The notes: generated from the letters alone by a model not told the origin. 64,000 nt of DNA from Ceratobasidium sp. AG-K (GCA_037039685.1 JAWNGF010000001.1:8990001-9054000); one strand, 5' to 3'; positions 36,257 through 48,422 are shown, counted from the first letter of the stretch. Numbers and translations: made by a program.

Positions 36257-39200
36257 ATGTCGGAGAAGACCGTAACGTGTAAGTTGACTACAAAGCTCAA
36301 GACTAGGACTAAAACTAACTTATTGTTTCAACTAAAGTCCGTAATGAGCCCCTCTCGGCTGAGCCGGCATCGTACGTCAAGCCGGAGCGCCAGAGTAAGC
36401 CATCTTGGCCTGTTTTCCACCTCATCAATTCACTTTTTTACAGCATCCAACCCAACCAAGCGCAAGCAGACTTTGCTCGCTTTGCTATCGGAGTTGACAG
36501 AGCTTAGGGACACAGAAGAGTTAGAGAAGGAAATCAAAGAATCGGCCCCAGCTAGCTCCAACGGTTCGGGGTGTTCTGGAGGTATGCCCAAATGTTTATC
36601 CAGCTAGCTACTTCACGTAACCGCATCTATTTCCCGCAGACGTGAGCCAAGAAGTCCAATCACGCGAAGGTGTGGCTACTTTCCGAGCATTCGACAATCA
36701 CGTCAGTAGTCTCGACCGGCAGCTTCAGGCCTTCGCGAACGCGGTTCGCCAACTAGGATCGAGCGTTGGGCTTCTGAATGCAACATACCACCTGCGTGGC
36801 GCACTTTTTCAGATCGAGCATCTGTTTCGGGAAAATGTAAGTAGAGTGGCAAACGCACGCTATAGCCATGTGACACTCATCTGCCTCAAGGCTGCAGATA
36901 TGTTCCCCGAGATCAAGCGCAAAATGAATAGAGTAGAGGGGTAAGTATCCGCGCCTAAGTATTGATTGCTACATCCATCTTACGATACACTATCCAAGCA
37001 CGCGAATGAAAGCGGAACGAGATCGAGTGCACACGGGGATGCGGCCGCAACTGAAACCTCAGAAGGACCTGGAGCTCCTGCCTGATGAGATGGATGCTCT
37101 TGCGCGACAAATTCACGTGTTTGTAAACCGCTTGTGAGTGGTTTAGGCTTGACCAGCCAGCGAGAAAATTCACTTACATGTCGTCAGAAATGATATACCC
37201 GAGTTCACCGACGAACTTGTGAACGCATCATTTTCGTCATTTGCTAGTGATTTGAAGGTAAGTTTTCTTATCAGCCTACCTTGATTGTTATCTGAACGCG
37301 ATATTCAGTACCGCGCATCGTGTTTACGAGAGTTCCGTACGTGCACAATGGCCTGCTTACGCATCTCCCACTGACTCGCGATTAGAGGGCCAGATTAAAA
37401 CGATTGCCGTGCAAAGGTACATCAATGACCTGTCTACCGACATTGCCCTGCATATGGAAGGCATGAAGGAGGCTTTGACTAATTTTATTGAGGTACGTGA
37501 CATGCTTGAGCTTGCAGCCGAATAAGACTGACGACATCTCAGGTCGGTGTACCTACCATCCGGCATGCCCAAAATCACACTGCTAATGGTCTACAATACC
37601 TTTCGACGGTGGCAAGTAGCCTTGGATTGGCGATTTTGCATTGAAGCTCAACTCTAATTTAGGCAACATTTTTCAGTGGTGTGACCGCGACGACTATTCA
37701 GTACAGGTAAATGACTCCTCCCTAGGTGACCAGTACCTTCGTACAGTAGCTCATCTGTATTTCAGTTTCGAACAGACCGGCGATACACTTTCAGATCTAG
37801 TAAATGCGTTATGGATCATTGTTAGTGCACTGAAGTTAAGCCTGAAGCAAAAACCTAACGGCGCATCGTAGAGCCTGATTTTCTCAATTGCAAGCGCTAT
37901 CAATTCGCAAGTAAGTTCGGTAGTATAGATATTGGTATTATTCTAGAAGCACTGACATCATTCCGTACTAGCTTGCGTATCACTGTTAGTATTGACCACT
38001 TTACACTCTGACCAAATTTGACCAATGGAGGTTAGGGCGAGCCGCTATATATCGTTCTCCTCGTAGCTACGTCCCTTGTGAGTTTAGCGACGATAAATCA
38101 GAACTGAAAGCTTACCACTGTCTTCAAGGGTGGGTCGCAATATGGATCAAGCGTTCTCCCCTCTTCTTCTTGATCGTACGTACATCACTCTTCAATGGTG
38201 GATCGGGCGTGCTCATCAAACGCACAGGGTTCAGTGATTGCGTTTTCTATCGGACTATGTGGTATGAATTTATTGGGCCTCGACCTATCGTTGAACTTTT
38301 GGCTGATGGATTTTATAGTGTTCACATACAGTAGTAACCAGAGCCGCGTCGTGAGCACCTTAGTCACAGTTTTCACGATCGTGACATCCTCCGGGTTGAG
38401 TAAGTAGTTATACCTTGCGTTTGCCCCACTTCTCACAATGCAACAGTGTCCGTTGGACTGTGGTTCATGTCTGAGCGATGGATCTTCTCCCGCACGCGTG
38501 GTCAGCGCTGGCTATTCGATTCGTTGAACGAAATGCAAGCCAAAATCAACAGAATTCTCGGTATCACATGGGCCTCGCGACGACTGCCAAAGGACATAGG
38601 CCCCAGACTGCTCAGATGGTCTCGTGTTCAACTGCACAACATTAGAACCGCACTGCGGGCAATCTATACATTCTGCACCTGTCGTGGAGTTATTGACGCC
38701 GACGAAGAAAAACAAGCGCACCAGTCTGACTTCCCTCCGCCGAGCACGCCCGATCGCCCATCCGGTCCTCGATCAGATCCCGACGCATCATCTATTGCCG
38801 ATACGAATTATTCTGGCCTTGCGTCTCCTAGAGTATCAGAGAACAAACGTCAATTGCCGGGGTCGGAATCGATGGCGAGTCTACCATCGAGCTCGGGTGG
38901 ACCATCACGACCGTCAATATCCACCGCGCACCTTGCTTTATTACCCCCGCCCCCGGAACCTGAACAGCGACCGCAGACCAAAAGACTGAAGAGTGTGGTG
39001 GAACGGGTGAGTTTATTTGGGCGTTTGACGACAGAAACGCTGGATGACATTTCGGGAACAGATCATGGCTATGAACAAGTCCCAACACCTCAGAGCATCT
39101 TCCCGAGACCGAGTAGATTCCGAACTAGTACCCGGCGCGCGTCGTGAATCGTCCGAAGGCTACTCTGCTACATCCTTCGCCCAGAAAGCACGGATTCGAG

Positions 39201-40945
39201 AGATCAAGCCAACCGTTGGCAACTTGCAAATTACTCAGTTCTTGAACGAGCATATGGCGTTGGTTAAGCACATGCAGTTTAACCCTACCGGTGATTTGCT
39301 AGCCACGTGCAGGTGCGTCCGTGCCTTTTTGAAGCTAGAAATGCGTGCCAACGAGTGTTCGCAGTTGGGACCGAACGGCGATTATTTGGAAGGTTGGCGA
39401 GACTGTGGAGCTCAGTATGAAACTGTACCACCCAGTGTCTACGGGAGGTTTCGTGAACCAGGTTGCATGGTCACCCGATGGAAGCAAGCTGTTGACCAGA
39501 ACGCAGAAAGCGATCAAGGTCTGGGATCCTCGTGTAAGTGCACGCGTCCGAAGCGTCTGGACACGAGCTCATACGTGGTCCACAGACTGGCACTGGCCAA
39601 CGTGCTATCAGTCGGGGACGATTGATCCAGTCTGTTTCCTGGATGCCAAGCGGAAACGGCTTTTTGTCGGTCGAATACAAGACAACTCGGAGTGGGAATG
39701 TGACGGATACTAATCTCGTTCAATTGGTATGTGTTGGTTGCTTCATTGGCGCCAGTTGTCACTAAATGCCTGGCTGTAGGATAACAATGGGCAAGTAGTT
39801 GAGACACACACACTGGAACGGATTCAGATATGGGACACGGCGATCATGGAGGATGAGTCTCGCATAGTAGCTGTAGGAACCCTCATCAGGAGTAGAGATC
39901 ACTTGCAACCAACGGCTCAATCTCGGGCAGAGAAGCGCTTGCTCGGTATGTGCTTATGACTTTTTTCTAGCTTGCAATAGCTGACGGCTGAAATGGGCAT
40001 GTAGTCTACAACTTGAAGACGAGGGACGTTGAACAGTGAGTACAACTAAACTACCCAAGTAAGAATTTCAATTAACTCTGATCTCTAGCCACGTACCACT
40101 ACTACAGGAAGTCCGCAACATCTCCTTATGCGTAAATGATTATTTCCACAAGTCTAGTCCGTATACTGAAAACATCGTAACAGACACTGAGCAGCAAGAT
40201 TACTTATGCGCTAGTATCCCACGAGGACAAATCGCCACCGCAAATGTGGAGAATTGATATGAAGAGAGTAGTCAAGGCTAATGAACAGGTCGCTCGGTTG
40301 ATATTAATACATTGTGAGTACATCAGATATACCAGCATTGCTGAGCTCACGAGTCATTCTACAATCAGCTTATCTCACCAAAGTAGGCTTTTCGAGCAGC
40401 TTAGATGTTTTATTTACTGACATCCTATCTGTAGTCTCCTGTCGATTTTGCGGGTCAGAGCTTCTTCGGTGGACCAAATGATTCGTTTGTGTGCTGCTCT
40501 TCCAAGAGTAAGCAATCAACCTGCACCTCAATGCCTTTTACTTATGAGAGATAATCACAGGTGGGGAGATCTACATCTGGGATAGAACATCAGCCACGCT
40601 GCTTCGTACGCTGCGTCCAGATGACAGTGAAGTGGTAGGGCTTCATATTCATGGAAGCGATTCGCCGTACTAATAGACGTCTCAGATCAAAAACTTTGCT
40701 TGCAACCGTAAAGCAGCCCCTGGGTTTATGCTGGTGTCTGGTGCCCTTGACGGGGCTTTGCGCATTTGTGAGTCAGGTTACTCTATAAGGACGAGCACAT
40801 AACTTAGGAATTATTAGGGTCTACTCCTTCTCCTTCTCCGTTCGTCACGCCTTGTCGAGAAGTCAATTCCTCTCCCGAACCTCAAACGTCCGGAGGCTCC
40901 ATGACGCCTCCTGAACGAGGAGGATCGGTTGGGATGGCCATCTGA
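36257..40945 (+). CDS. Helical-transmembrane-WD40 protein, tandem copy B
   Basis: Paralogue of copy A with the same domain order and mostly the same intron positions. From the ATG at 36257 it reads MSEKTVT-SVMSPSRLSRHRTSS, then KRKQTLLALLSELTELRD, then LQAFANAVRQLGSSVGLLNA. The membrane part follows (DLVNALWI; SLIFSIASAINSQ; WVAIWIKRSPLFFLI; FTIVTSSGL; VSVGLWFMSERW). The Ser/Pro-rich cytosolic linker differs strongly from copy A. The WD40 domain includes LVKHMQFNPTGDLLATC-SWDRTAIIWKV (rebuilt across an intron at 39312-39364), GFVNQVAWSPDGSKLLT, SVSWMPSGNGFLSVEY, IYIWDRTSATLLRTL and GALDGALRIW. The last exon ends GGSVGMAI-stop. Conserved core segments and divergent linkers indicate an old duplication with both copies kept open. 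Confidence 0.78.
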
Positions 40946-41745
40946 CTGGTATGAATACGCCTCGCATGATATTATGTGCTTTGAACGTTTGCCCTTTCAC
41001 GCTCTTGTTGTAACGCTTTTATGAACTCAGATGACACAACGGGTTGTGCATATGACTAGACACAGTACTTAACAATATGCTGACAAACAGATTTGGCATG
41101 TGATTTACAATCAATCGACTTTGGCATGTAACAATTAATTGGCACTTCCCCAACAACCACCACGCGGTATCACCACAAGCTGCGCGGATTTGCTAATTTG
41201 TTACTCGCGGGTGTAGAGGCTCGACCCTGAGCACGGTTCCGCCAAAACGCGTTGTTGCAGTCTCTGGCTCGTGGAACATAAGTATACGATGGCCTGGCAC
41301 ATGTGCTAGAGTGCTACTCAGGAACGGAAAGAAGGAGCATCTTTGAAAGATCGGTTGCTGATATTATCTGGGGCCCATGCTGTCGGGTGAGTTGGTCATG
41401 CAGTACCAAATTCAAAGTGCTACCAAAGTGCTGTTGACAGACGGGATACCTTGGAAACACTACATCCGCAGCTGAACGAAGGGATTAGATTAACTCCCAT
41501 ACGAACTGTTTAGCTCCCCCATCTCTAACACCCACTGTATAAGACTCCGCTTGGGCAGATCTAGGTAGTAGGCACTCGCCCATAGCTTGGCGTTTGGAGG
41601 TCTGGTACCCCTCGACTATCTCCGTGCGAGCTGAACATATATATCGAGCTAGACCTGCGATAAATTGGGTCTCTATTCCTGATCTCCCACCTTAAGCATC
41701 ATCCCGCCATTTAACTAGCTTGCTGCCTCCCCTCAAACCCATCTT
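40946..41745. promoter_or_regulatory. Intergenic with TATA element before the small secreted-type gene
   Basis: 800 bp downstream of copy B. ATATATATCG at about 41637-41646 lies about 100 bp upstream of the next ATG, a suitable place for a TATA box. No other gene was recognised. Confidence 0.5.
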
Positions 41746-42524
41746 ATGAAAATACTTTTGTTTTCATTACTCGTGCTGAATATTTTTATAAGTGACACGG
41801 TCTCACTGGATATAGCGAGAGATTCCAAAGTAAGCACTCACGGTATATATCGTCTGTTTACTTGATTAAATTCTAACGACGAAACACAATTAGGAGTCGA
41901 TTCTAGACGTCGACGGAGGAGTAGGTTTCTTCACATTCTTTACAGTCAAGGTGAATGCTCCTATCGCTTACCATTACGATTGAATTTTACAGGTGGCTAC
42001 TCGGAGAGACATCTCACTAAGTGGGATGGAAGTAGTAAGTACAATTCAGACAGAGACTTACCTTTTTGCTAAATGAAAAACGATTACAGCACGAAACCCT
42101 ATCAGACTGCATCGCTGTCGCGGTAGTATTAACAATAACGATAGATGCATGTTTCAAAGTCCTCTCAATATTCACCAAACTGACACTGCATTTGCAGGAT
42201 ATGGCATCGGCTACTACTACACCAAGTAGCAGCCCTACATCTCGCTCAACGATCCCGAATAAGACCCGTTGCTCGCCAGTCCTGACGGCGGATGCCATCG
42301 CGACCCCCTCTACATCTGATCCAGACTTGCCATCACGCGATTTTCGTTGCTCTCCTATGTGTTCATCAGGATGTTCGCCCTCTCAAACTCCTCTTCCAGT
42401 ACCATGGGAAGATCTGGGGTTTCTGCCTATTCCACCGAGAATTGGTCCGATAGGTTTTACGCCCCGATTCTCGACAGTAGAAGCACCAGTGGCTCCGAAC
42501 GCTCCGAGGGGCACGTATTCTTAG
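41746..42524 (+). CDS. Small candidate secreted or membrane protein, four exons
   Basis: Not recognised as any family. The exons 41746-41829, 41894-41950, 41993-42034 and 42090-42524 join through three GT-AG introns, all phase 0, to give an uninterrupted 205-codon frame. It begins with a signal peptide or anchor (MKILLFSLLVLNIFISDTVS), then an acidic stretch, then FFTFFTVK. A second hydrophobic segment lies at about residues 67-95 (CIAVAVVLTITIDACFKVLS). The rest is Ser/Thr/Pro-rich with clustered Cys (CSPVL, FRCSPMCSSGCSPS) and ends in a Pro-rich tail (GFLPIPPRIGPIGFTPRFST). Exact exon arithmetic and a TATA box upstream support a gene. It could be a small secreted protein, a two-pass membrane protein, or a lineage-specific orphan. 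It sits at the edge of the transposon-rich part of the window. Confidence 0.6.
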
Positions 42525-43008
42525 AGTGGTACCTACTCCTGCAAGTCTTTCCACTATTTCCCCCAAACTACCGATGCCCAAAGTCGTAACCAAGTGTGGT
42601 GTCCGGCAGTATGTATCAAGAGTTGCATGCTTCTTTAACATAGTGTAGGTGGAGCTATCCTCGCGGTTACGACCCGATTTCCTGTGGATGCGTCTAGCCA
42701 ACTAGTCTGCTCCCATCACATCCGGGCCATCGAATCCTACCAGATGAACTACGATGTTTCCATACTTGAGAGGCAAATTAAATGGATAGAAGAGCTTAGG
42801 ATCGAATATGTTGTACATGCAGTCAGGCGAGGAGGGACAATCGAACGCGTGTGGCTTTTGGAGGGCTTGTGGTACACCCCCGCGACTATATGCGTATCGA
42901 AATAACTTTAAACTAGCACATTTTGATATCAGTAGTTCGAGAAAGAGCCATCTCTAAGCCATACCACCCCGAGGGCCGCACTAATAGCTGTTCTATATAC
43001 TCGGCGCT
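42525..43008. other. Intergenic, nothing recognised
   Basis: 484 bp with short unsupported frames on both strands. Confidence 0.5.
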
Positions 43009-43332
43009 TCAGTTGCGGCACAATAATATTCGCATCAGGAACGTAGGTGAGGTGTTTTGGACTTTCTTCAAATTAATTGTTCGCTGATCCTCCCTAATAG
43101 GTAAACAGTGGCTCAAGCGATCGACAAAGCTGGTTCCTGGGTAGAAAGGTTCGACAGGCGTCAGAAGGGGCCGGACACGGGACCAGGTCCCATCTGCGTC
43201 CACGACAATATGATAGCCTTCCTGGGTTACCCCGCTCTTGAAGTGAAGACTATAAGTGCCTTCGGATGTGGGTTGGACGAAGTCAAGCGCGCGATCCCAA
43301 TGAACAAGTCCAGGGCCAATCGACGCTTCCAA
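43009..43332 (-). pseudogene. Fragment of an FAD-dependent monooxygenase (TetX/salicylate hydroxylase-like)
   Basis: The frame reads EASIGPGLVHWDRALDFVQP, then a segment ending VVDADGTWSRVRPLLTPVEP, then FYPGTSFVD. These are the middle-domain motifs of class A flavin monooxygenases, including the GADG-x-WSxVR motif that contacts FAD (here with Asp for the usual Gly). Neither the N-terminal GxGxxG Rossmann exon nor the GDAAH motif and C-terminus is present beside it. The frame is lost upstream of EASIG and ends soon after FVD. It is therefore a relic rather than a working enzyme. Confidence 0.65.
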
Positions 43333-43976
43333 ATGCAGTACCCTATAGGATAGGCAGAGAATATAGAGGCGGCCTGCGCGACCTGCTCAAATTTCATGCG
43401 AATATATGGATCAGGGCATCAGCCAGAATAAATTCTAGAAGAACCTAGCCCTCTTCTATTGATCAGGGCCCAATGTTATAGATCAGATGCGCGAACAACT
43501 CACAATGGTCATTGCGAGTAGAAACCCAAGTACTTGCCCGTTCTTGACACCACAGCATCAATTCGATTAATTTGACGTCGCGGGTGTGAATAGATGGCAA
43601 GGCCGTACTGGGAATGGCTACTGGACTGTCTCGATGGCCACTTCCAAGGCTGCTGGGAACAGTAAAGTCCCTGACGCTCGTGGTGGTCCGCACGGTCGAG
43701 TCTGTGCTCACAAGTCTGTTATCGAACCAAATTAGCAAGCGTTTGGAGCTGTTGAAACTTGATTACCTGCATGATGGTCGACTTCCAATACGCTCAGATG
43801 CTCTTCTGGTGCTTTAGGGGTCCGGTGGTACGCACCTTGGTCCACGCACAGATATGCTTTCTGGAGAGAAGAACAAGCGGGCGGATCATTCAGAGGAAAT
43901 CTCAGTAGACCATCGAGACAGTGAATCAAGCCTTGGTCGAATTGTGCTGATCGACGCTGGGTTGCCGAGATGGCTG
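43333..43976. other. Gene-poor stretch beside the monooxygenase relic
   Basis: Short minus-strand frames here (43463-43929) do not match the expected N-terminus of the adjacent monooxygenase. No supported feature. Confidence 0.4.
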
Positions 43977-44103
43977 GTCACGTGTGATCATCTTTTTTAT
44001 TTTTTAATTTTTATTTAAATACGTTATATTGGCTACAAGAACACAAGGTCTAACCGCCGAGAGACAGAGCCGAGACAAATATATGAAGTCACGTGTGATC
44101 ATC
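43977..44103 (-). mobile_element. 95-bp retroposed insertion with 16-bp target duplication
   Basis: A perfect 16-bp direct repeat, GTCACGTGTGATCATC, occurs at 43977-43992 and 44088-44103. The 95 bp between them start with an imperfect T-rich run (TTTTTTATTTTTTAATTTTTA), which on the minus strand is an A-rich 3' tail. Long target duplication plus a poly(A)-like tail is the signature of LINE-type target-primed reverse transcription. The body (minus strand, containing GTCTCGGCTCTGTCTCTCGG) is too short to identify and could be a 5'-truncated LINE, SINE, LTR or other transcript. Confidence 0.6.
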
Positions 44104-44119
44104 AAGTCTGCTCATTTCC

Positions 44120-45469
44120 GTCCACAGTAGGGAGTAAAATGGATAGCGGTAAACCGGGGTAAACCGCGCTATTCCGAACGGCACGAACCGGGATGTAATT
44201 ATGTAATCCCGGAACGAGGGCCTAAGTTTGTCGCGCATGACTCGCTGCGCGGTGAAATGCCGCGGAAGGCCACGGGTACCGCGCATCATAGCTGAGAATA
44301 TGTCACATGATACCTACATCATCGTGACGTGTGAACCCGGCGCATAAATGCGCATTTATTCGGAATAAAATTTCCTTAGGGTGAATTGTACATATATTTA
44401 AGCGCATTTTGCGAGTACTGAGGTAGAACATTACAATGGATACTCCTCAGACCACTCAGATTACTCGGCCAGCTCACCCTACTCCTTCTACCCCTGTTCA
44501 ACCCCAAGCAAAGCGTTGCCAGGGGTTGAATGCTATGTCCAATCTCAAAGTCTGCAGGTATTCCAACCAACAGATCTTAGGTAAGTATACACATTCTCTG
44601 GTTCTTGAGAACACTAGCTAACCGGCTTCCTGATCTTCCAAGATGCTGCTTGTCAGTCGTGGAGATCGCCCGTGTATAAACATTACAAGCCTGCCTGGGA
44701 GCGACACTACCATTCCGGGGACAAGCCTAATAAGCACGACAATCATCTCAACCAATCAGGCCACCCGCCAATTCAGTTGTGGGACTTTGGGTACGCTGGA
44801 TTTACTATATTTTTAGCACCTTCCCTCATCTCAAATTCGATCTGTAGGCCAGTGGTAGCATTTGGACACAGCGCCATTCGTCCTCATCCCGCTCACCACC
44901 ACAGCTCGATTGTGACTCAATGGAAGCTTACCTCAATAGCGCCGTTGGCTCCGAGGACGCGATCGCTGAGTACAGAGGTATCCTGCCATACTGGGAGGCA
45001 CAGCATCAGCGGCGCCCAAGCGTGGCTCATATGGCACTCTTCTACTTGTCTGCACTAGGTATGTACTAGGTTATATCGATATTTACACACTCTATGACAT
45101 GTTCCTTATTCAAGCGACCTCCGTCGATGCTGAGCGCGCGTTTTCGGGCGGGCGATTGATGATTAATCATCTTCAGCACCGTATATCCGTTCGCTCATTC
45201 CAGGCCCAGATGGCAATCGGGTCCTGGTATGATACACCGCTGCTACCGAGACTGGCTGATGTGGCCCAAATAATTGAAAATCATATGTAATTAAATTATC
45301 TGTCAACTCGAATACACGATATAACCGGGATCAACCGCCCAAAATTACCGCGGGAGCGTTGCGCGGTTGGGTGATCACGTGATAATTCCGTGCCGACCGT
45401 TTTGGGCTCACAACCGCGGTATCTACCGCGCAACTTCCCGGTTCTACCATTTTACTCCCTAGTCCACAG
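44120..45469 (+). mobile_element. Internally deleted hAT transposon (element 1) with TSDs
   Basis: The terminal inverted repeats TAGGGAGTAAAATGG (44128) and CCATTTTACTCCCTA (ending 45461) match over 15 bp. They are flanked by perfect 8-bp duplications, GTCCACAG, at 44120-44127 and 45462-45469, the hAT hallmark. The 1334-bp element is too small for a complete hAT transposase (usually 600 or more codons). It keeps only N-terminal and C-terminal coding parts. GC-rich subterminal motifs (GGTAAACCG, ACCGCGG) repeat near both ends. Confidence 0.93.
44436..45290 (+). pseudogene. hAT transposase relic: N-terminus and dimerisation domain only
   Basis: The first exon opens MDTPQTTQITRPAHPTPSTP and runs to NLKVCRYSNQQILG. 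A second piece after an intron reads SWRSPVYKHYKPAWERHYHS, resembling the zinc-finger N-terminus of fungal hAT transposases. The last piece (45099-45290) has ATSVDAERAFSGGRLMINHL followed by HRISVRSFQAQMAIGSW, the hAT C-terminal dimerisation signature. The central RNase H-like catalytic region is missing. The related element at 53.2-54.4 kb has a homologous N-terminus. Confidence 0.85.
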
Positions 45470-48422
45470 TCATCAAGTCACATGAAATGAAGACTGCCTC
45501 GTGTCACACTCGCAGCACATATGCTTTACACTCCTTTCCGTGGTCGGTGGCATGGACTACTTTCCACAGCCGGCGCATTCCTCGACTTGTGTGAAAATTG
45601 CTCCCGATTCGCCACTGCCAAGGTCGACTCTGGCAGGGACGTGTATAGTAGTATCCGAATGCTTCCTCGCTGACTTACCAATACCGGGGCGATATGGTCT
45701 CGTCGGGCGGTATGGACTGGGTGGTATGCTTTCGACTCGTTATGTCCGAGGATAGCGCGTATTATCCGCAAGCTCAATCCAGTTGTGATGAGCGTAAAAG
45801 GTTTGTAGCCCACTGGTAGCTGCCAAAGTGTTGAGGGCAAGGGAACGATCGAAACGAGGGCAAATGCAATTACTATTCATTACGTCCTAGGACATTCGTT
45901 CACCCTGGCGATTAGCAGAGGTTGGGTATGCGAACGGCGCGCAAGACCAATGGCGATTTGATCTAGCGGACGGTCGGTGGTGAGTCCTCAACGGCGTTCA
46001 TCCCAACGAGCTCATAGATACCTCGAGTACGAACGCGACGCGCCGGGGTATCCCGGACATCAACTCGAGTTGGAAGCCGGGGTTCCTCGCGTCTCTTCAA
46101 TAATCACTCTTGCATTTCTATCCATGAAAAATCAGCGCCGGTCGGAGCGAGGGAAACGCCCAGGCGATCTCGTGGTCCAATCCACTTGGGGTGTCAAATC
46201 CGTAGTGGACTAGAGCTCGCAGAGCAGGATGGATAGTAGATTTTGTATTTAGTGGCACATAGATATATCATTCCAGCAATACTGCAATCTGCCTCGCAAT
46301 ACGGTCCCCTTGTCCGCCTCGTCCTATCCATCCTCTACCTGAACACCCCATAATCTACCCATGGCATTCCCCTAGTAGCTGTTTGTGACCGTTGTGCTGA
46401 GATCAGAGACAGGGCGAGTAGTCGGTATCCAGTACGTACCGCCTTTGAAATCACGCTCCACATGGCGTTTGTCGGGTGGCTCGTGTGGATATGGAATCCA
46501 AATAGCGGTTGCTCCGTCCAAATGCGCGAGGTGCTCGAGCGTCGGTCAGGATCTATCTCGCTGTCGCCGTCGAATTCAACTCAGCAACGACCAGAAAAGA
46601 ACAACATGCGACTCACACCGGTTGTTTCGAACGAAACCCCAAGAGTGAGTACGGAATGTGCTTGTGTTTCATATCTCCAAATCCTTCGTTTCGTACGATG
46701 TAGTCGAGCGCAAAACGGTGAAAATGCGTTATCAGCGACGCCGACTGCAAAGCCCGAGGATCATGTGCCGTCACGGGGGCTCCAGACGGGGGTAAATGTA
46801 TGTGATCGTGCTGTCCGTGCAGCCGACGTCCCAATCAGAAATTCTAACCACGTCCTGGCACGGTGCTATATTAATGACTAGTCTAAGACGATAAGGTTCC
46901 GCCCACCTTGCATTACGAAGCCAAGCCCATTCTGTCCTGGGGCTTGTCATACTCTCTTTTTGCGTCAGCCGGCCACAGCAATACGCAAGGCGGCGTTCCA
47001 CGTGAACGAGTGAGCACGTATTCTAACAAGCAGAGCGCTGGCTCTGGCGAGCGTCGAGGTGGCGGATAGGGCCTCGATCAAACGCCCTTGATCGAGGTTT
47101 GTGCGAGATGTTTGGGTGGCCGGTCACATGTGATGACCAAGTCACCCGCGGTTGTCAACCATCCTGTCTCGGCTGCATCGCCGAACCTAACAGCACGACC
47201 CTCGCAGGGAGTTCGACGACCCAGATCGCGGCTCGAGGATACAGCTCCAAGAAGTGGATTTTGGGTTTGTAACGCGCGTGTCCATAGACGATACCCCTGG
47301 ATGCAATCAGCGCAAATGACTAGGAGAGCGTAAATTTGGCTCCCATCGAAGCCGTTACTTACTCGAACTGAACCCGCAGTCCTCTCTTTCTCGACCTAAC
47401 CATCAACTCCTTGACACCTGCATTTACGACGCCCAGTTCGCCATGTGGCCGAAATGATTTCGCGGCTGGAAACAGTTCTGGTGTACTGGGCCGTAAAATC
47501 GCAAAGGTCCAGGCTCGGCGGGCACACTTGCTCGATCGCGTCTCAATGACTTGGCCCAGGTGGACGGCCTGCAAACAAGACGCGACGGAATGCTTTTTTG
47601 GCTGGGTTGTCCCGTTGACAAAGTTGAGTGGCAGGCGAGAGGAGATTATTCGATTTTTGGATGCATGTCGCCGTATGGACTCGGCACTGGGATCTGGACT
47701 CGGAATGTAGGAAAGGATGTGAGGATCAGTGTAGCAATTCGGGCAGAGTGGGTGTCGGTAAGTGCGCACCGTTCAAATCATCCTGCTCGCCTTGGTGGGC
47801 CTTCTTCAATTTCGTGCGCGCTGATATTCATCTGTTCCAGGTTCAGGATGAAAGAGTGGGCGTGGACGGTAAGTTGGGGTTGTACTGCGTAACGTCTATC
47901 ACCCTATTGTGAGCCAGTGGCGGACGAAACAAATAAACCCGGGAATAGATATGTGAATTAGATTGAAAATAATAAATGTACCGAGTAAGGAGGATATATG
48001 CTTACGAGGTGACTGATTTACAGATGGGAGAGGTCGGGAGTACGGCTAGGTGATTAAATGGTTAGTCAAACCAAAATGTAATCGAGATGGAAATCCAGAA
48101 CTCGTCACGGTACTCGCGCAACTGCAACTCAAGAACTGAGAGTTTGTGTCTCAGCAAGTCGGCCCCCGCAGCTGCAGCGCAAGGGAAAGGAGTAATCACT
48201 GACAGGGCGCGCCATTTGGCGGCAAACTCGCGTTTCGGAGTAGCCGGTATATGTTCTGCAAAGCTGTGAAAGTTAGATCTGTGTGTTTTTTTAAGTTCAT
48301 CAACTCGATTTAGTAAACATAAAAGCCAAGAAGTGCGGAAAACAGGAGAAACATCACTCTCTCATAGTACGTCAGCTAACTTCACATCAGTTACATTGAA
48401 GCACAGGAACTAAAGCTGATGA
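45470..48422. other. 3-kb gene-poor region
   Basis: Between the hAT element and the 3' end of the NLR gene. Open frames are short, overlapping and without recognisable motifs or in-frame splice chains on either strand. Some may be decayed exons, but none can be assigned. Confidence 0.45.

Larger units (their letters stand above)
31040..40945 (+). repeat. Tandem gene duplication of the TM-WD40 gene
   Basis: The two neighbouring genes share domain order, intron positions and long identical peptide cores (for example NAVRQLGSSVGLLNA in both), separated by 404 bp. The DNA has diverged clearly, so this is not an assembly duplication. Confidence 0.85.

Noticed and set aside
46385..47912. Overlapping plus- and minus-strand frames of 80-140 codons
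   Set aside because: They conflict with each other, lack recognisable motifs and splice-linked partners, and many rely on non-ATG starts.
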